Assembly: GCA_036678685.1 (NCBI GenBank)
Contig: JAZIHH010000016.1
Span: forward strand, 1-64,000
Direction of reading: 5' to 3'
Length of the DNA stretch: 64,000 nt
From: JAZIHH01 sp036678685
GTDB lineage: Bacteria; Bacillota; UBA4882; UBA10575
The notes under the pieces were generated by a model. That model saw nothing but the letters and a program-made list of their open reading frames with translations, was not told the DNA's origin and made no database searches. This document shows positions 41,445 through 51,147 of this stretch, piece after piece. The translations under genes and the position numbers were made by a program. The first letter of the stretch is position 1; each line of letters starts with the position of its first letter.

Positions 41445-42962
41445 CTAGTTTTGGCTAAGAAATTTGAAAAACGGTGCCAAAGCGGCGAACATTTCTTCGT
41501 AAAGATCGGCATATTTTTTATATCGTTCATGGTTGTTCCAATCCGGCTCGATCCGTTTGCCCTGTTTAACGAGGCTGTCGGCGGCCTGCCGTAGATCACT
41601 AAAGACTTTTACCCCATATCCGGCAACTATCGCTGTACCTAAAGTCGCCGTATCACTAACCTGCTGCGGATTGTATTTGATCCCCAGCACATCAGCTTTG
41701 ATCGCATTAAAGACATTACTTTTCGCACCACCGCCGATGACGATTACTTCGGTAAATTGGACTTCTTCTTTGACCAACTCTTTTAAAACCTTTAGATAAT
41801 ACCGGTATTCGTAAGCTATTCCTTCCATAATCGCTTTATATAAATGACTTCTAGTATGATTCCAGCTCAAACCCACCCAGGTCCCTCTAGTGTAGGGATC
41901 ATTGGGACAAACCCGTCCGCTGAAATGGGGCAGGAAAATCAATCCTTCGCTCCCGGCTGGGATTGCTTCCGACTCGCGGTCCAGTTCAGCATAACCGGTT
42001 TCCCCACCGATTAAATGGTCACGAAACCACTTTAAGCACATCCCGCCCCCATTGATGTAAGCCATCGGGATCCACAAATCGGGAATAATTGAGCGGGCAA
42101 AAAGCAGGGTCTTATATTTTATATCCGGCCGGTACTGGTCGACACAACAGGAAAAGACTGATGCGGTCCCAGCAACGTCAAATACCAAACCGGGTCTGGT
42201 AATTCCGGCCCCCAAGGAAGTTGCGGCTGTATCACCACAACCGGCTACCACTGGAATCCCTGGCAGCAGATGACACTGTTCCGCCGCTTCCCTGGTTAAA
42301 GATCCGATCACTTTCCATGGTTCAACAATGGTCGGCATTTTATCGGCTTCCACCTGGAAAAGGCGCAGCAACTCCTTCGACCATTTCGTCTTTTCCACAT
42401 CACCAAAGCCAGAAAAATGCAGATAGGTATAATCAACATAGGCGTCGTCAGCTTTCAAGCCGGTCAAACGACCGGCAACGTAAACCCCCGGCAAAACAAA
42501 CTTGGCAATTTTTCGGTAAACCTCCGGCCGTTCGTATTTCCACCATAGAATCTTCGGTCCATGAGCATAGGTGACCGGACAACCGGTAATGCGGATCACT
42601 TCTTCTTCCGCTTCCGCTTGAATCAGCTTGATATATTTTTCACACCGGGTATCAAGCCATGAATCATAATGGGTCACTGCCTTCCAATCCCGATCAATAC
42701 CCATTATCCCAGCCATTTGGCCGTCTATCCCGATGGCGAGGATATCTGTAGCGGAAACTCCCGTCTTTGTAATCACTTCGGCGATGGTCCGGACTACTGA
42801 GATGTATATATCCTCCGGTTCTTGCTTCACCACTCCCTTGCTTGGCTGAATTAAACGGGATGGTTCAAAAGCATTGGCAACTACTTGGCCATCGATGGAA
42901 ACAAGAGAGGTTTTCGTTCCTTGGGTGCCGATATCGACACCGAGTAAATATTGCTTACGCAT
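41445..42962 (-). CDS. FGGY-family carbohydrate kinase (xylulokinase-like)
   Basis: About 505 residues. The N-terminal phosphate motif LLGVDIGTQGTKTSLVSIDG, the central VVAGCGDTAATSLGAGITRP with FDVAGTASVFSC, and the C-terminal EVIVIGGGAKSNVFNAIKAD with DTATLGTAIVAGYG show an intact ATP-dependent FGGY kinase. Xylulose- or erythritol-type ketoses and polyols are the usual substrates. It follows the zinc dehydrogenase directly, a classic polyol-dehydrogenase/ketose-kinase pair. The frame opens with GTG at 42986; the ATG at 42962 fits the family start. Confidence 0.9.
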   Translation of the reverse strand: MRKQYLLGVDIGTQGTKTSLVSIDGQVVANAFEPSRLIQPSKGVVKQEPEDIYISVVRTIAEVITKTGVSATDILAIGIDGQMAGIMGIDRDWKAVTHYDSWLDTRCEKYIKLIQAEAEEEVIRITGCPVTYAHGPKILWWKYERPEVYRKIAKFVLPGVYVAGRLTGLKADDAYVDYTYLHFSGFGDVEKTKWSKELLRLFQVEADKMPTIVEPWKVIGSLTREAAEQCHLLPGIPVVAGCGDTAATSLGAGITRPGLVFDVAGTASVFSCCVDQYRPDIKYKTLLFARSIIPDLWIPMAYINGGGMCLKWFRDHLIGGETGYAELDRESEAIPAGSEGLIFLPHFSGRVCPNDPYTRGTWVGLSWNHTRSHLYKAIMEGIAYEYRYYLKVLKELVKEEVQFTEVIVIGGGAKSNVFNAIKADVLGIKYNPQQVSDTATLGTAIVAGYGVKVFSDLRQAADSLVKQGKRIEPDWNNHERYKKYADLYEEMFAALAPFFKFLSQN

Positions 42963-42985
42963 TTTTATCACATCCTCTTTGCCCA

Positions 42986-44032
42986 CTAATTCTCAAAGAC
43001 AATAACATTTTTGAGACCACGGCCTTGCTCCGCAGCTTGGAAAGCCTCATTAATTCTGGTTAAGGGATATTGGTTGGAAACCAAACCTTTGATATCAACC
43101 AAATCCTCGGCAATAAACTTTAAGGTCTGCCGGAATGAACTGAGGCTCGCTCTAGTACTGCCGGTAACCACTAACTGCTTGTAATGAATTAGGTTCGTAT
43201 TTAACGTAACCAATTCTTTACCGGCGGGTAATCCCCCAAAAAAATTAACCCTTCCGCCCATAGCCGTTAACTCTAAGGCTTCCTTTTGAGCTTGTGGTGA
43301 AGGACAAGCCGTAATACAGACATCAACCCCATGTCCATAGGTTAATTTTTCTATTTTTTCCCTTAACTCTTTATTGTTAACCGTAATTACCTTGCTCTCC
43401 ACCTGCCGACTTAGGGCCAAACGCTCCTCCAGTAAATCGGTTAAAATAACTTTTGCCGCGCCGGCCATATTCGCCAGTTTGGCATGCATTACCCCAATGG
43501 GTCCCGCCCCAATAATCAGTACCGTATCACCGGGCTTTACTTTATATTGCAAAAAACCATTGTAAACACAGGATAACGGTTCGTTGAGCGCCGCTTCGAC
43601 AAAACTGACTCCCGGAGGAAGCTTGGAGACATTACCTTGTCTAATCGCCGCTTCGGGAATACGAACATATTCGGCAAACCCACCGTCCAGGTGAATCCCC
43701 AGCGCCCGGTAGTCAGGGCAAAGATGAGTATTTCCCCTGACACATTGGTTACAGATCCCACAGCCGATATTGGGAGCAACCGTAACGGCTTCTCCTTCCT
43801 TGCACCCCTTTACGTTCCGGCCTGCTTTTGTGATCACGCCGCTGAACTCATGCCCAAGAATTCTTGGGGTTTTTTTGGTAATTACTGGATTGCCATAACG
43901 GTACAGCCGCAGATCAGTCCCGCAAATCGCCGCGCTTTTGACTTGAAGGAGGATTTCATTTTCGCTAATCGTTGGAATTTCAGTCTCTTCCACTCTAAGC
44001 TCACCAGGAGCGTGCAATTTTGCTGCTAACAT
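42986..44032 (-). CDS. Zinc-dependent medium-chain alcohol/polyol dehydrogenase
   Basis: A 348-residue MDR enzyme. The catalytic zinc ligands lie in SAAICGTDLRLY and LGHEFSGVI, and the structural zinc cysteines in NIGCGICNQCVRGNTHLCPD. The NAD site is VLIIGAGPIGVMHAKLANMA. It resembles sorbitol/L-iditol and threonine dehydrogenases. With the downstream kinase it probably oxidises a polyol or sugar to a ketose that is then phosphorylated. It has its own promoter (44134-44162). Confidence 0.92.
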   Translation of the reverse strand: MLAAKLHAPGELRVEETEIPTISENEILLQVKSAAICGTDLRLYRYGNPVITKKTPRILGHEFSGVITKAGRNVKGCKEGEAVTVAPNIGCGICNQCVRGNTHLCPDYRALGIHLDGGFAEYVRIPEAAIRQGNVSKLPPGVSFVEAALNEPLSCVYNGFLQYKVKPGDTVLIIGAGPIGVMHAKLANMAGAAKVILTDLLEERLALSRQVESKVITVNNKELREKIEKLTYGHGVDVCITACPSPQAQKEALELTAMGGRVNFFGGLPAGKELVTLNTNLIHYKQLVVTGSTRASLSSFRQTLKFIAEDLVDIKGLVSNQYPLTRINEAFQAAEQGRGLKNVIVFEN

Positions 44033-44112
44033 GCGAACACCTCATTAACAATATTCAACTTTATTCTGCCAAAGCTTCTTCTCTTTTATTACTATTTACC
44101 TTTTTTCTTTAT

Positions 44113-44127
44113 CATTTATTATTATTT
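44113..44127. repeat. 15-bp AT-rich element, copy A (upstream of the zinc dehydrogenase)
   Basis: CATTTATTATTATTT, identical at 44113-44127, 52151-52165 and 52462-52476. Here it lies just downstream of the -10 box of the dehydrogenase promoter, an operator-like place. On the minus strand the surrounding sequence TGTGATAAAATAAAAGC is also close to copy B. Confidence 0.8.
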
Positions 44128-44133
44128 GCTTTT

Positions 44134-44162
44134 ATTTTATCACACGCTTTTTATCCCGTCAA
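44134..44162 (-). promoter_or_regulatory. Promoter of the zinc dehydrogenase-kinase unit
   Basis: TTGACG (44157-44162), 17 nt and TAAAAT (44134-44139) on the minus strand. It is nearly identical in layout to the promoters at 52172-52200 and 56156-56184. Confidence 0.7.
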
Positions 44163-44484
44163 CTAAAATACGCCTTTTTCAACAGCACTGAGGCTTTCCC
44201 TAATTCCGGCCGCGCTGTCTCCCGGACGTTTCCCGCTGGGAACTTTTACCGGCCTGAGAAAGATTAGGTGCCCGTGCGACAAAATACGGTCAACTGGTGC
44301 CCGGATTTTTCTGAGTTCCCCGGGGTCTTTTCTTTGGGCCAAGTCCTTAATCGTTCCAGTAACAAGAACCGGAGAAGGCCGAAGTGGCAAATCACAGGCA
44401 ATCCAGCTACCGCCCACCGCCAGGCCGGGCAGTCAATGAAGCGGCAGTTGGATTAGCCGCCTTGCACCGAGTTTGAAGGAGAAT
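44163..44484 (-). other. Gap with a possible aldolase-gene remnant
   Basis: No intact gene. One minus-strand frame contains LPGLAVGGSWIACDL at about 44380-44425, which recalls the C-terminal stretch of KDPG/KHG aldolases (AVGGSWI). Stops lie before it, and the following sequence (to 44163) does not look like the family. It may be the scar of a lost sugar-acid aldolase. The resemblance is short and could be chance. Confidence 0.25.
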
Positions 44485-44511
44485 AAAGGCCCGGACTTCC
44501 GGGCCTTTTCC
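44485..44511 (-). terminator. Terminator downstream of the aldo/keto reductase
   Basis: A perfect 10-bp stem AAAGGCCCGG / CCGGGCCTTT with an ACTT loop, followed on the minus strand by ATTCTCC and on the plus strand by TCCC. It lies about 70 nt after the aldo/keto reductase stop. Confidence 0.8.
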
Positions 44512-44579
44512 CAGCCCGTATTGGTATGAAAAGCAAGGAGTAAGGTTTCTTCTTTAGATGACGACAAAAGAAGAAAAGC

Positions 44580-45578
44580 CTATTTGAACCAAGGGTTTTT
44601 TCTCTGTTTGGCGTCAAAATGATCCGAAGGGATGGTTCCGGCGGAAGAAAGCCGGGAAACCTGGTCTTCGCTTAAAGTGAGTCGGAGAGCTCCCATATTC
44701 TCCGCTAGTTGTTCCCGTCTACTCACGCCAATAATCGGAATAACCCGCGGCTCACTTTGCATGAGCCAAGCCAGTACCACCTGGTTGGGCGTAGCCCCCA
44801 GTTCGGCGGCGACCGTCCGGAGAACGGTCAGACGGTTTTGGTTCTCTGGCGACTGGTACCTAGGAGGAAGAGAAGATCCCGGCTGGTTATAAATCCCCCC
44901 GAGGAGGGGAGAATAAGCGAGAAGTTGCAGACCCCGGTTACGGCAAAAATCAAGTAGTTCCGGACTAGCCGCTACTTGGGGATCAAATTCCGCCCCAATT
45001 GACGGCATCAGGTACGACAAGCGTTGTTGAAGGCAACAGAATTCTGGCCATCCTCTGCTGCGGGAAAGATTTTGCGCTTCTACCAGGCGCCAGGTCATAA
45101 AATTACTGGCGCCAATATAACGGACTTTTCCCGCCTTAACCAACCGGGCAAAAGCCTCCATACTTTCCTCCAACGGTGTTTCTCTATCGTCATGATGCAT
45201 GTAATAAAGATCGATTGTTTCTAGACCAAGACGTTTCAGGCTTCTTTCACATTCCATTTCGATTTGCTTAGCCCTAAGACCCATCCCCACTCCGTCGGCG
45301 GGAACGGGGAAACCAACCTTGGTGGCGATAAAAAGCCGGGAACGATTGCCGCGATCTTTCAGCCACCGGCCCAGGAGGGCTTCACTTTCCCCGCCTTGGC
45401 CGCCAGGAACCCAGGTGGCATAGTTGTTTGCCGTATCAATAAAGTTGCCCCCCATCTCCACATAATAATCCAGTAAACTGTAGGCGTCAGCCTGGTCAAT
45501 CACTGTGCCAAAGTACATCGTTCCCAAACAGATCGGGCTAACCCCGGCGGTTTTTATTAGGTACTGCTCCCTAAACAA
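44580..45578 (-). CDS. Aldo/keto reductase
   Basis: A 332-residue AKR. It has SPICLGTMYFG, GGNFIDTANNYATW with the active Asp/Tyr pair, FIATKVGFP with the lysine, and DLYYMHHDD with the histidine. AYSPLLGGIYNQ and VIPIIGVSRREQL form the cofactor end. Such enzymes often reduce or oxidise sugars or keto-sugars with NADP. It is co-directional with, and only 3 nt from, the GH31 gene, so it likely acts on the product of that glycosidase or a derivative. Confidence 0.9.
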   Translation of the reverse strand: MFREQYLIKTAGVSPICLGTMYFGTVIDQADAYSLLDYYVEMGGNFIDTANNYATWVPGGQGGESEALLGRWLKDRGNRSRLFIATKVGFPVPADGVGMGLRAKQIEMECERSLKRLGLETIDLYYMHHDDRETPLEESMEAFARLVKAGKVRYIGASNFMTWRLVEAQNLSRSRGWPEFCCLQQRLSYLMPSIGAEFDPQVAASPELLDFCRNRGLQLLAYSPLLGGIYNQPGSSLPPRYQSPENQNRLTVLRTVAAELGATPNQVVLAWLMQSEPRVIPIIGVSRREQLAENMGALRLTLSEDQVSRLSSAGTIPSDHFDAKQRKNPWFK

Positions 45579-45581
45579 TTA

Positions 45582-48500
45582 CTACTCCTCCTCCGCTGAA
45601 TAGATCAGATCATCCAGAGGTTTCCTTGCTTCATCAACCAAGCGGAAGAAAAAGCCCCACGACCGGTCGTTCCATTCCCTGTGAGCATCCTGTGTGCATT
45701 TGATCAAAATATGGTTGACACCCTTTTTCAACTGCACCGGGTATTCCACTGGTTTGGCAACACATTCGGCGACAACGGCGATCAAACGGTTATTTATCCA
45801 GAGTTTGAACCGGTCTTCACCCATTAATTGCACGATACACTCCTTGTCGGTCGGGGAATTGACAACACAAGCCGCATAAGCCAGTTTATACTCGGGTGTA
45901 GTACCCATCATATCGTTGAAGGTCCTTATCCCGAAAGCTTTTTCCAGATTAACATAGCCGAAACATTCGAAAGTATTGACCAAGATTTTTTTAATTCCTG
46001 CTTCTAGTTGGTCACTTTGCTGTTTTCCGGCTTGTTCCGGGGCAAAAACAGTATCAAATCCTTCCGGACCAGCTACTTTGTACGGACCGATTATCTTCCA
46101 CCAACCGGCCCAGGCGCTTCCAAGCTGGATTTCTTTTCTTTCTTCCCCGTAGGGAGAGGCAATAATTACCGGTGTCATACTCCTTACTGTAAAGGCCTTT
46201 CCCTCCACAGTTAAATTAAAATATACTGTTCTCTCTTCACCCGGGGCAAGCTCGAATTCTTCACCATCTACCGCTTTGACATGCCAGCCAGTTGCCGGTT
46301 GAACGACAGCCTTGACCACGACCGGGTGGGCCGTGGTATTGGCCAGGTAGATCCGTAGGAGATAACCAAAGGGTGCATCCATTTTTTCCATGTCATATCC
46401 GGTAAAAAAGACAGGGGTTAATTCCTCCTGCTCATCCCCGCCTCTTTCACCTATACCCCTCATCTCGATGGAAACGGGAGTGGAGACGGATTGCCGGTCA
46501 AGCATTACGACTAATTGCCGTTTTGCTTTTTCATAACACCAGGCTCCAGCGTCCAGCTTCATCCCGTTTATGCTGATTTCGGCGGGACAATCGTAATCAT
46601 GAAAACGGATAACAAAGGATCTTTCAGCCGGTAAGCCCGGATAACTGCCTTGAACCGGTGAAATCTCCAATTTTTTCTTTTTGTCATGGTAAGTAATCTT
46701 GGTTAGAGCAGCGTCTCCCTGTTCGTAATCATAGGTCTCTCCGTCATCTTCATAAAGCGTAAAGGACGCATCACTGCCGGGATAAACATGAAGTGTCAGC
46801 GGGTCCGAAAAACTCATACCGGTATGAAGAATCTCCGGACCGTGCGGGATAATCGAACCGCCCCTAACAAACAGAGGAATCTTCCAAAGTGGGGCTTTCT
46901 CCGTAATCACCCCCGGCCCGGTATGTTTTTGTCCGTTCCAATAATCATACCAGGTTCCCTCCGGTAACCATACTTCTTTTTCCCGCTCGCCCTTTTTGGT
47001 AACCGGTGCCACCAATAAAGAAGGACCAGCCATAAATTGATGGTTATAGGCGGCCGCCTGCTCGTCCCCGGGGAATTCAATAAACATAGCTCTCATAAAT
47101 GACAAACCGGTTTTTGTGGTTTCGTACGCCAATGAATAGATATAGGGCATCAACCGGTAACGCAAGTTGAGGTAGTCACGGATTATTCTTTCCGCCTCCG
47201 GGCCGAAACTCCAAGGTTCATTCCCCGGTCTGGTGCCATGGGTACGGAAAAGCGGACAGAACGTTCCAAATTGTATCCATCTTATATACAACTCCGGTTC
47301 ATAAAAATCAGTAGTCATCCAACCGCCAATATCCGTTGTCCAATATGGCTGCCCGGAAAGACAGACCTGTTGGCCGGTGACCACTTGATCTTCCAATACT
47401 TCCCAAGACGGATCAATATCCCCCGACCATAAAGTGCTCCCGTACCTTTGAATACCGGCATAGGCCGTACGGGCCAAGCAAAACACCCGCCGGTTCGAGA
47501 CGGAACGCTGGCCGTCGTACAACGCTTTATTCCACAGGGTGGAATAGATATTATGCACCTTTTCGCGCGGGCCCAGGTAATGGGGTGTAGTGCTGGGCGG
47601 ATGTGTATCCAGTTCGCCCATGTCAGTCCAGTAGCCAACCATACCCTGCCTAAAAAGGGGTTCAATCTTTTTCCACCAGACTTTACGGGCGCCAGGATGG
47701 GAAAAATCCACCGCATGCCGGATCCCGTCGGGTGGCCAATCATCAGGCAAATCCGCGGGATCCCACGTTATCAGATAACCCGGCTCGGCGAAATCTTTAT
47801 AATGCGGGGATTCCTGGTGCATGTAGGGATGTTGGGCCAGAAGCAGGTGAAAACCCATGGTTTTCAGTTCCCGGGCCATTCCCTCCGGATCCGGCCAGTA
47901 CCGCCTAACCCAGTCCAAATCGCCGAAATATCTGAACCAGCACCAATCGATCACCAAAACATCGCCGGGAAGGCCTTTTTGCCGGTACCGGCGGCCGATT
48001 TCTACCAATTCTTCCTGGGTTTTATAGCGATTTTTCGACTGGATCCAGCCGTAAGCCCATTTGGGAAGGAGCGGCGGGTAACCGGTCAAATCGCAATAGC
48101 CCCGGATGAGCCGCTTATAGTCGGGCCCGTAAATAATAAACAGGTCCATGTCGCCGCCTTCAGTCAGGATCGCCATGCGTTCAGGATGATCCTCCCCGGA
48201 ATGCTGAGCCGTTGGCCAGGGACCTTCCGGCTTGGCATACCTGGTACAGGCGGCAGGCCGGGCTTTACCTAGAGCGAATCGGCTGGCCCAGGAGGAATTA
48301 AGAAGCACTCCGTATCCGCCGGAGGTCATCAGAAAAGGAATCCCTCCATTGCCACTATAACGATACCCGTCCCATTGTTGCCACATACGCCGTTCCTGAT
48401 CTCTCAGGTTAAGGGTAGGGCTTGTCCCCTGGCCTAGACCGTAGACCTGGATACCAGCCGGCAGTTTAAACCGTTGGATGGCCTTTTCCCCGTTCCATTC

Positions 48501-48827
48501 TAGGCTGTCACCAGGGGGAGTAGCTAACACGTTACCTGCCATATTGTCTTTCACTTCAATCCAGAAGGGATCAAAGTAAACCGCCACGCTGAGTTCACCA
48601 CCGGCCAGCCGGATACAATGTTCATCCGTTTCTATTCGTACCGTAATTGAAGGAAATTCCTTTTTTTCCACAACAAAGGACTCGACAGGACAAAACTCTT
48701 TTTCTGTTGTTGACCACAGCCTTAAAATATTTGTCCCCGCCCATTGCAGACGAAGCCGGATCTGCCCGCTGGCCATCTCTATCCCGTTGTCGATCGTTTC
48801 GTAGTGATCAATTTTTGTTATTTTCAA
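45582..48827 (-). CDS. GH31 family alpha-glycosidase with extra C-terminal region
   Basis: A 1081-residue glycosidase. It has an N-terminal beta-sandwich; a catalytic barrel (about 250-620) with nucleophile D402 (YWTDMGELD) and acid/base D470 (LWSGDIDPSW); and the usual C-terminal sandwich with VWLPEGTWYDYWNGQ and FTLYEDDGETYDYEQG. Usual GH31 bacterial enzymes end near residue 780. Here roughly 290 further residues follow, with a NEW3-like strand region (about 800-900) and a jelly-roll-like end (IVQLMGEDRFKLWINNRLIA, HILIKCTQDAHREWNDRSWG). It has no signal peptide, so it is probably cytoplasmic. The start is TTG. Alpha-glucosidase or alpha-xylosidase activity is likely; the exact substrate is not readable. 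Confidence 0.93.
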   Translation of the reverse strand: MKITKIDHYETIDNGIEMASGQIRLRLQWAGTNILRLWSTTEKEFCPVESFVVEKKEFPSITVRIETDEHCIRLAGGELSVAVYFDPFWIEVKDNMAGNVLATPPGDSLEWNGEKAIQRFKLPAGIQVYGLGQGTSPTLNLRDQERRMWQQWDGYRYSGNGGIPFLMTSGGYGVLLNSSWASRFALGKARPAACTRYAKPEGPWPTAQHSGEDHPERMAILTEGGDMDLFIIYGPDYKRLIRGYCDLTGYPPLLPKWAYGWIQSKNRYKTQEELVEIGRRYRQKGLPGDVLVIDWCWFRYFGDLDWVRRYWPDPEGMARELKTMGFHLLLAQHPYMHQESPHYKDFAEPGYLITWDPADLPDDWPPDGIRHAVDFSHPGARKVWWKKIEPLFRQGMVGYWTDMGELDTHPPSTTPHYLGPREKVHNIYSTLWNKALYDGQRSVSNRRVFCLARTAYAGIQRYGSTLWSGDIDPSWEVLEDQVVTGQQVCLSGQPYWTTDIGGWMTTDFYEPELYIRWIQFGTFCPLFRTHGTRPGNEPWSFGPEAERIIRDYLNLRYRLMPYIYSLAYETTKTGLSFMRAMFIEFPGDEQAAAYNHQFMAGPSLLVAPVTKKGEREKEVWLPEGTWYDYWNGQKHTGPGVITEKAPLWKIPLFVRGGSIIPHGPEILHTGMSFSDPLTLHVYPGSDASFTLYEDDGETYDYEQGDAALTKITYHDKKKKLEISPVQGSYPGLPAERSFVIRFHDYDCPAEISINGMKLDAGAWCYEKAKRQLVVMLDRQSVSTPVSIEMRGIGERGGDEQEELTPVFFTGYDMEKMDAPFGYLLRIYLANTTAHPVVVKAVVQPATGWHVKAVDGEEFELAPGEERTVYFNLTVEGKAFTVRSMTPVIIASPYGEERKEIQLGSAWAGWWKIIGPYKVAGPEGFDTVFAPEQAGKQQSDQLEAGIKKILVNTFECFGYVNLEKAFGIRTFNDMMGTTPEYKLAYAACVVNSPTDKECIVQLMGEDRFKLWINNRLIAVVAECVAKPVEYPVQLKKGVNHILIKCTQDAHREWNDRSWGFFFRLVDEARKPLDDLIYSAEEE

Positions 48828-48908
48828 TCCTTTTCACCCCTTTTTACCGTTTTTATCCGCCCCGGCCTGTTTTAGCGGACCTTTTACCCGTAAGAAAAAT
48901 AAAAGCAA

Positions 48909-48938
48909 AGGGGTTGTCAGCCATAGGCAACAACCCCT
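48909..48938 (-). terminator. Terminator between the sugar-binding protein and GH31 genes
   Basis: AGGGGTTGT pairs perfectly with ACAACCCCT around a 12-nt loop. On the minus strand TTGCTTTTATTTTT follows. It sits inside the apparent operon, which often gives the binding protein a higher transcript level than the downstream enzyme. Confidence 0.75.
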
Positions 48939-48965
48939 ATGCTGACAAAACCAAGACAAACCCGG

Positions 48966-50195
48966 CTACTTAGTGATCTCCCTTACTTTTCGCGCCGCGT
49001 CTTTCAGCGCCTGCTCAGGTGTTTTCACACCGGTCAGGGCTTCCTGCATCGCCGTATAGATCGCTGTGGAAATTTGCGGCCATTCCGGGTGGGGACCTCT
49101 CGGCGCGGCATACTTCATTTGTTCGAGATGAGCCTCGTAGACGGGGTCACCCTTCCAGTAGGGAGCAGTCTCGGCAATTTTGGGCATGATGGGCAGGGAG
49201 CCAAACCGATACCAAAACTCGCCAATAATTTCGGGCTGGTAGAGCCAGGTGATAAACTCCCACGCGGCATCAACGTTTTGCCCCTTAATAATGGCAATAT
49301 TCACGCCACCCATGGCGGAAGCCTGTTTTTTGCGTCCCGGCAGCGGAGCCACCCTCCAGTTCAAGTCCGGTACTTCATCCCGCATGGGCGCCACACACCA
49401 GGGACCATTAATCATCATGGCGGCCTTTTCGGTTATAAACTGCACGCGGACCCCCGACCACTGGTCCATGTTCAGAATTTCTCTGGAGACATAACCTTTC
49501 TGGACCCAGTCGACCCAAAGTTGAAGCGCTTCAATAGCTTCAGGGCGGTCCAGGTGGAGAATATCACCGCCGTTCTGTTGTAAGAATGGCAACCACTGGA
49601 AAGTACCCTCCTCGGAAGCCATTGCACAGACGGAGAGGCCGAATACCCCATCCCGGGTCAGCTTCGCAGCGTACTCGGTTAGCTCCTCCCAAGTTTTCGG
49701 CGGCCTGTCCGGATCAAGGCCGGCTGCTTTAAACATGTCCACATTGTAAAAGAGAACCAGAGTATTGGTTTCAAAGGGTATACCGTACTGGCGACCTTCC
49801 CAGCTGGCGGACTGCCAGGGTCCGGGATAAAAATCTTCCGGTTCGTATTCCCAGGTGGCAATCTTGTCGGTCAGATCCTCCAAAGCCCCCATAGCTATAT
49901 AGGTGGCATGATCCGGATTATCAATTAAGACAAGATCCGGCGGGGTTTTGCCCATGATCGCCACTGTCAATTGTCTCTTGAACTCGGCGAAGGGAATAAA
50001 TTTGGCGTCGATACTCACTCTGTTTTGTTCTTCGTTAAATTTATCAATATAAACATAGAGTGCTGGATTATCAAGGGGGACATAAGACCAAAACTCAATA
50101 ACTTCCCGTTGCTGGCCTCTTACTCCCAAATTCCAGGCAGAGCCAAAAAGGATGAACAACCCCACAAGAAGCAAACCAATTTGCTTTCTCTTCAT
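48966..50195 (-). CDS. Sugar ABC transporter solute-binding protein
   Basis: A 409-residue family-1 extracellular binding protein. The N-terminal signal peptide (KQIGLLLVGLFILFGSAWNL) has no lipobox cysteine, unlike most monoderm Firmicute binding proteins, so a periplasmic form is expected. VIEFWSYVPLDNPALYVYID, ITEKAAMMINGPWCVAP and MGGVNIAIIKGQNVDAAWEF are typical. It is downstream of two MalF/MalG-type permease genes and probably binds an oligosaccharide or glycoside. Confidence 0.92.
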   Translation of the reverse strand: MKRKQIGLLLVGLFILFGSAWNLGVRGQQREVIEFWSYVPLDNPALYVYIDKFNEEQNRVSIDAKFIPFAEFKRQLTVAIMGKTPPDLVLIDNPDHATYIAMGALEDLTDKIATWEYEPEDFYPGPWQSASWEGRQYGIPFETNTLVLFYNVDMFKAAGLDPDRPPKTWEELTEYAAKLTRDGVFGLSVCAMASEEGTFQWLPFLQQNGGDILHLDRPEAIEALQLWVDWVQKGYVSREILNMDQWSGVRVQFITEKAAMMINGPWCVAPMRDEVPDLNWRVAPLPGRKKQASAMGGVNIAIIKGQNVDAAWEFITWLYQPEIIGEFWYRFGSLPIMPKIAETAPYWKGDPVYEAHLEQMKYAAPRGPHPEWPQISTAIYTAMQEALTGVKTPEQALKDAARKVREITK

Positions 50196-50317
50196 TATTG
50201 TTAACCCTCCTGTCTCCTATTGATTGTTTATTAACCTTTCTGACGTCATCGGCCATTGACTCTTAATCTGCTTATACCGGAAATCACCTCCTCATAATTT
50301 TTACGTAGCGATGACGG

Positions 50318-51145
50318 TCATTCTTTCAATCCTCCGATCAACAAGCCACCTTTAATATATCTTTGGAAGAAGATAAAGATCAGCACTACGGGGATGATGG
50401 CAATGGTGGAACTAGCCATTAACCGGTTATACCTAATGCCGTATTGGCCAATGGCATTATAAATAGCGATGGTTACCGGCTGCATCTCGTTCCGGGAAAG
50501 AAAAGTAAGGGCAAACACAAATTCTCCCCAGCAAAATAAGAAGGTCAAAATGGCGGCGGCAACAATTCCCGGCTGGGCCAAGGGGATAATAATCCGCCAC
50601 AGAGTGCCCCCGGAGGAACATCCATCAATCCTCGCCGCATCTTCCAGGGCTTTGGGTATTTTGAGAAAATAGGGCCGCAAGATCAAGATGACAAAGGGTA
50701 ATTGCTGCATTACATTGGCGAGAATAACACTGATATACCTATTTAATAAGTCAATTTTGCTGAAAATAATGAAAAGGGGAAGGACCAGTGAGACATCGGG
50801 CAGAAACTGAAAAACCAGCAACAAAATGAGAAACAGCTGAAGTCCTCTAATTTTAAAACGGGCTAAACCGTAGGCGGCCAGCACCCCCAGGATGATGGTG
50901 ATCGTCATTGCGGAGAAAGCGATGATAAAACTGTTCCGCATATACCTTCCCATGGCCAGCCTGGTCAATACCTCATAATATTCATTAAAGGTCGGTTTGG
51001 TCGTTATTAGAATGGGTGGTGAAGTCACTACTTCGCCCGGCTGCTTAACGGAGGTCAAGACCATCCAGTAAAAAGGGAAAAGGAGGACTACCATAACAAA
51101 CAGGCTTATCAGCATCAGTATTATCTTTTTCAGCGTCTTTTTCAT
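50318..51145 (-). CDS. Sugar ABC transporter permease (MalG type)
   Basis: A 275-residue permease with six membrane segments. The EAA loop that touches the ATPase reads LEDAARIDGCSSGGTLWRII. The N-terminal FPFYWMVLTSVKQPGEV is typical of the second permease in CUT1 sugar systems. It lies 2 nt after the MalF-type gene. No ATPase gene is present in the island, so a shared MsmX-like ATPase encoded elsewhere is expected. Confidence 0.94.
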   Translation of the reverse strand: MKKTLKKIILMLISLFVMVVLLFPFYWMVLTSVKQPGEVVTSPPILITTKPTFNEYYEVLTRLAMGRYMRNSFIIAFSAMTITIILGVLAAYGLARFKIRGLQLFLILLLVFQFLPDVSLVLPLFIIFSKIDLLNRYISVILANVMQQLPFVILILRPYFLKIPKALEDAARIDGCSSGGTLWRIIIPLAQPGIVAAAILTFLFCWGEFVFALTFLSRNEMQPVTIAIYNAIGQYGIRYNRLMASSTIAIIPVVLIFIFFQRYIKGGLLIGGLKE

Positions 51146-51147
51146 TT

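Noticed and set aside
45582..48827. Sulfoquinovosidase (YihQ-type GH31)
   Set aside because: I could not recognise the sulfonate-binding residues, and the island has no other known sulfoquinovose genes.
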